In this document: piece by piece, positions 5,754 to 5,880 of the stretch | Numbering within the stretch: the first letter of the stretch is position 1 | Layout: every line of letters starts with the position of its first letter | From: JBJSXF01 sp046086225 | Lineage (GTDB): Bacteria > Actinomycetota > Acidimicrobiia > IMCC26256 > PALSA-610 | Direction of reading: 5' to 3' | Length of the DNA stretch: 5,880 bases | Assembly: GCA_046086225.1 (NCBI GenBank) | Contig: JBJSXF010000182.1 | Location: 1 to 5,880, forward strand | Notes under the pieces: generated by a model | What the model saw: only the letters and a program-made list of their open reading frames with translations | The model's database searches: none | What the model was told of the DNA's origin: nothing | Translations under genes and position numbers: made by a program

Positions 5754-5880
5754 AGGCCGGGTCGAGCGGACGGAGCACGAGGCCGGTGCGGGGCTTCGGT
5801 GCGAAGAAGGTCGTCTTCTGCGGCATGCGCTCGCCGGCGAGCGCAACGGCCCTAGTTCGCTCTCCCCAAACGGGCGAGCA
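5752..5880 (-). CDS. DUF1015-family protein, C-terminal fragment (partial at window edge)
   Basis: On the minus strand, 42 codons followed by TGA (5754-5752) run open to the window edge. The predicted end, VALAGERMPQKTTFFAPKPRTGLVLRPLDPA, matches the typical C-terminus of DUF1015 proteins, which end with an R-M-P-x-K-T/S-T-x-F-x-P-K-x-x-T-G-L-V pattern. The family is widespread in bacteria and uncharacterised; some members sit near serine-biosynthesis genes in other organisms, which cannot be tested here. The gene is convergent with the kor operon, with a 33-bp gap holding a hairpin. Only the last 42 residues are visible, so the assignment rests on this motif. Confidence 0.72.
   Translation of the reverse strand, partial: CSPVWGERTRAVALAGERMPQKTTFFAPKPRTGLVLRPLDPA

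Overview
The window looks like a chromosomal segment of a high-GC actinobacterium. Evidence is the GC-rich third codon positions, GTG starts, four-base GTGA gene overlaps, actinobacterial-type 23S and 5S rRNA, and a KorA/KorB pair of the Mycobacterium type. Acidimicrobiia would fit the gene order, but that rank is a guess. Everything except the last partial gene reads on the + strand.

Positions 1-716 are the end of an rRNA operon. The window does not open in ordinary 23S rRNA. Bases 1-191 carry the 3' half of a group I self-splicing intron: P7 with its guanosine-binding pair and bulged A, P3', P8, J8/7, a GNRA-capped P9, and P9 extensions. The last roughly 294 nt of 23S rRNA follow, including the sarcin-ricin loop. 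The inferred insertion point is between E. coli positions about 2604 and 2605, in helix 93 beside the peptidyl-transferase centre. Then come a 72-nt spacer, a 118-nt 5S rRNA, and a 13-bp terminator hairpin capped by UUCG.

Positions 763-2229 encode a 488-residue protein. Its first ~260 residues are a Gly/Arg/Ser/Asp-rich disordered region, followed by a TPR-type helical domain. Its function is unknown. Positions 2319-5718 look like a three-gene operon: an SSB-like OB-fold protein, korA (fused gamma-alpha subunit) and korB (TPP/Fe-S beta subunit) of a 2-oxoacid:ferredoxin oxidoreductase, probably the 2-oxoglutarate enzyme. The three genes are joined by GTGA overlaps, which suggests translational coupling.

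korB is interrupted at codon 270 by an in-frame TGA. The same frame then continues for 74 residues that look like the normal C-terminus of the family, and a small palindrome lies immediately after the stop. A minus-strand gene, the C-terminus of a DUF1015-family protein, converges on korB from the right edge with a hairpin between them.

The two observations most worth following are the 23S intron at an unusual site and the interrupted korB.
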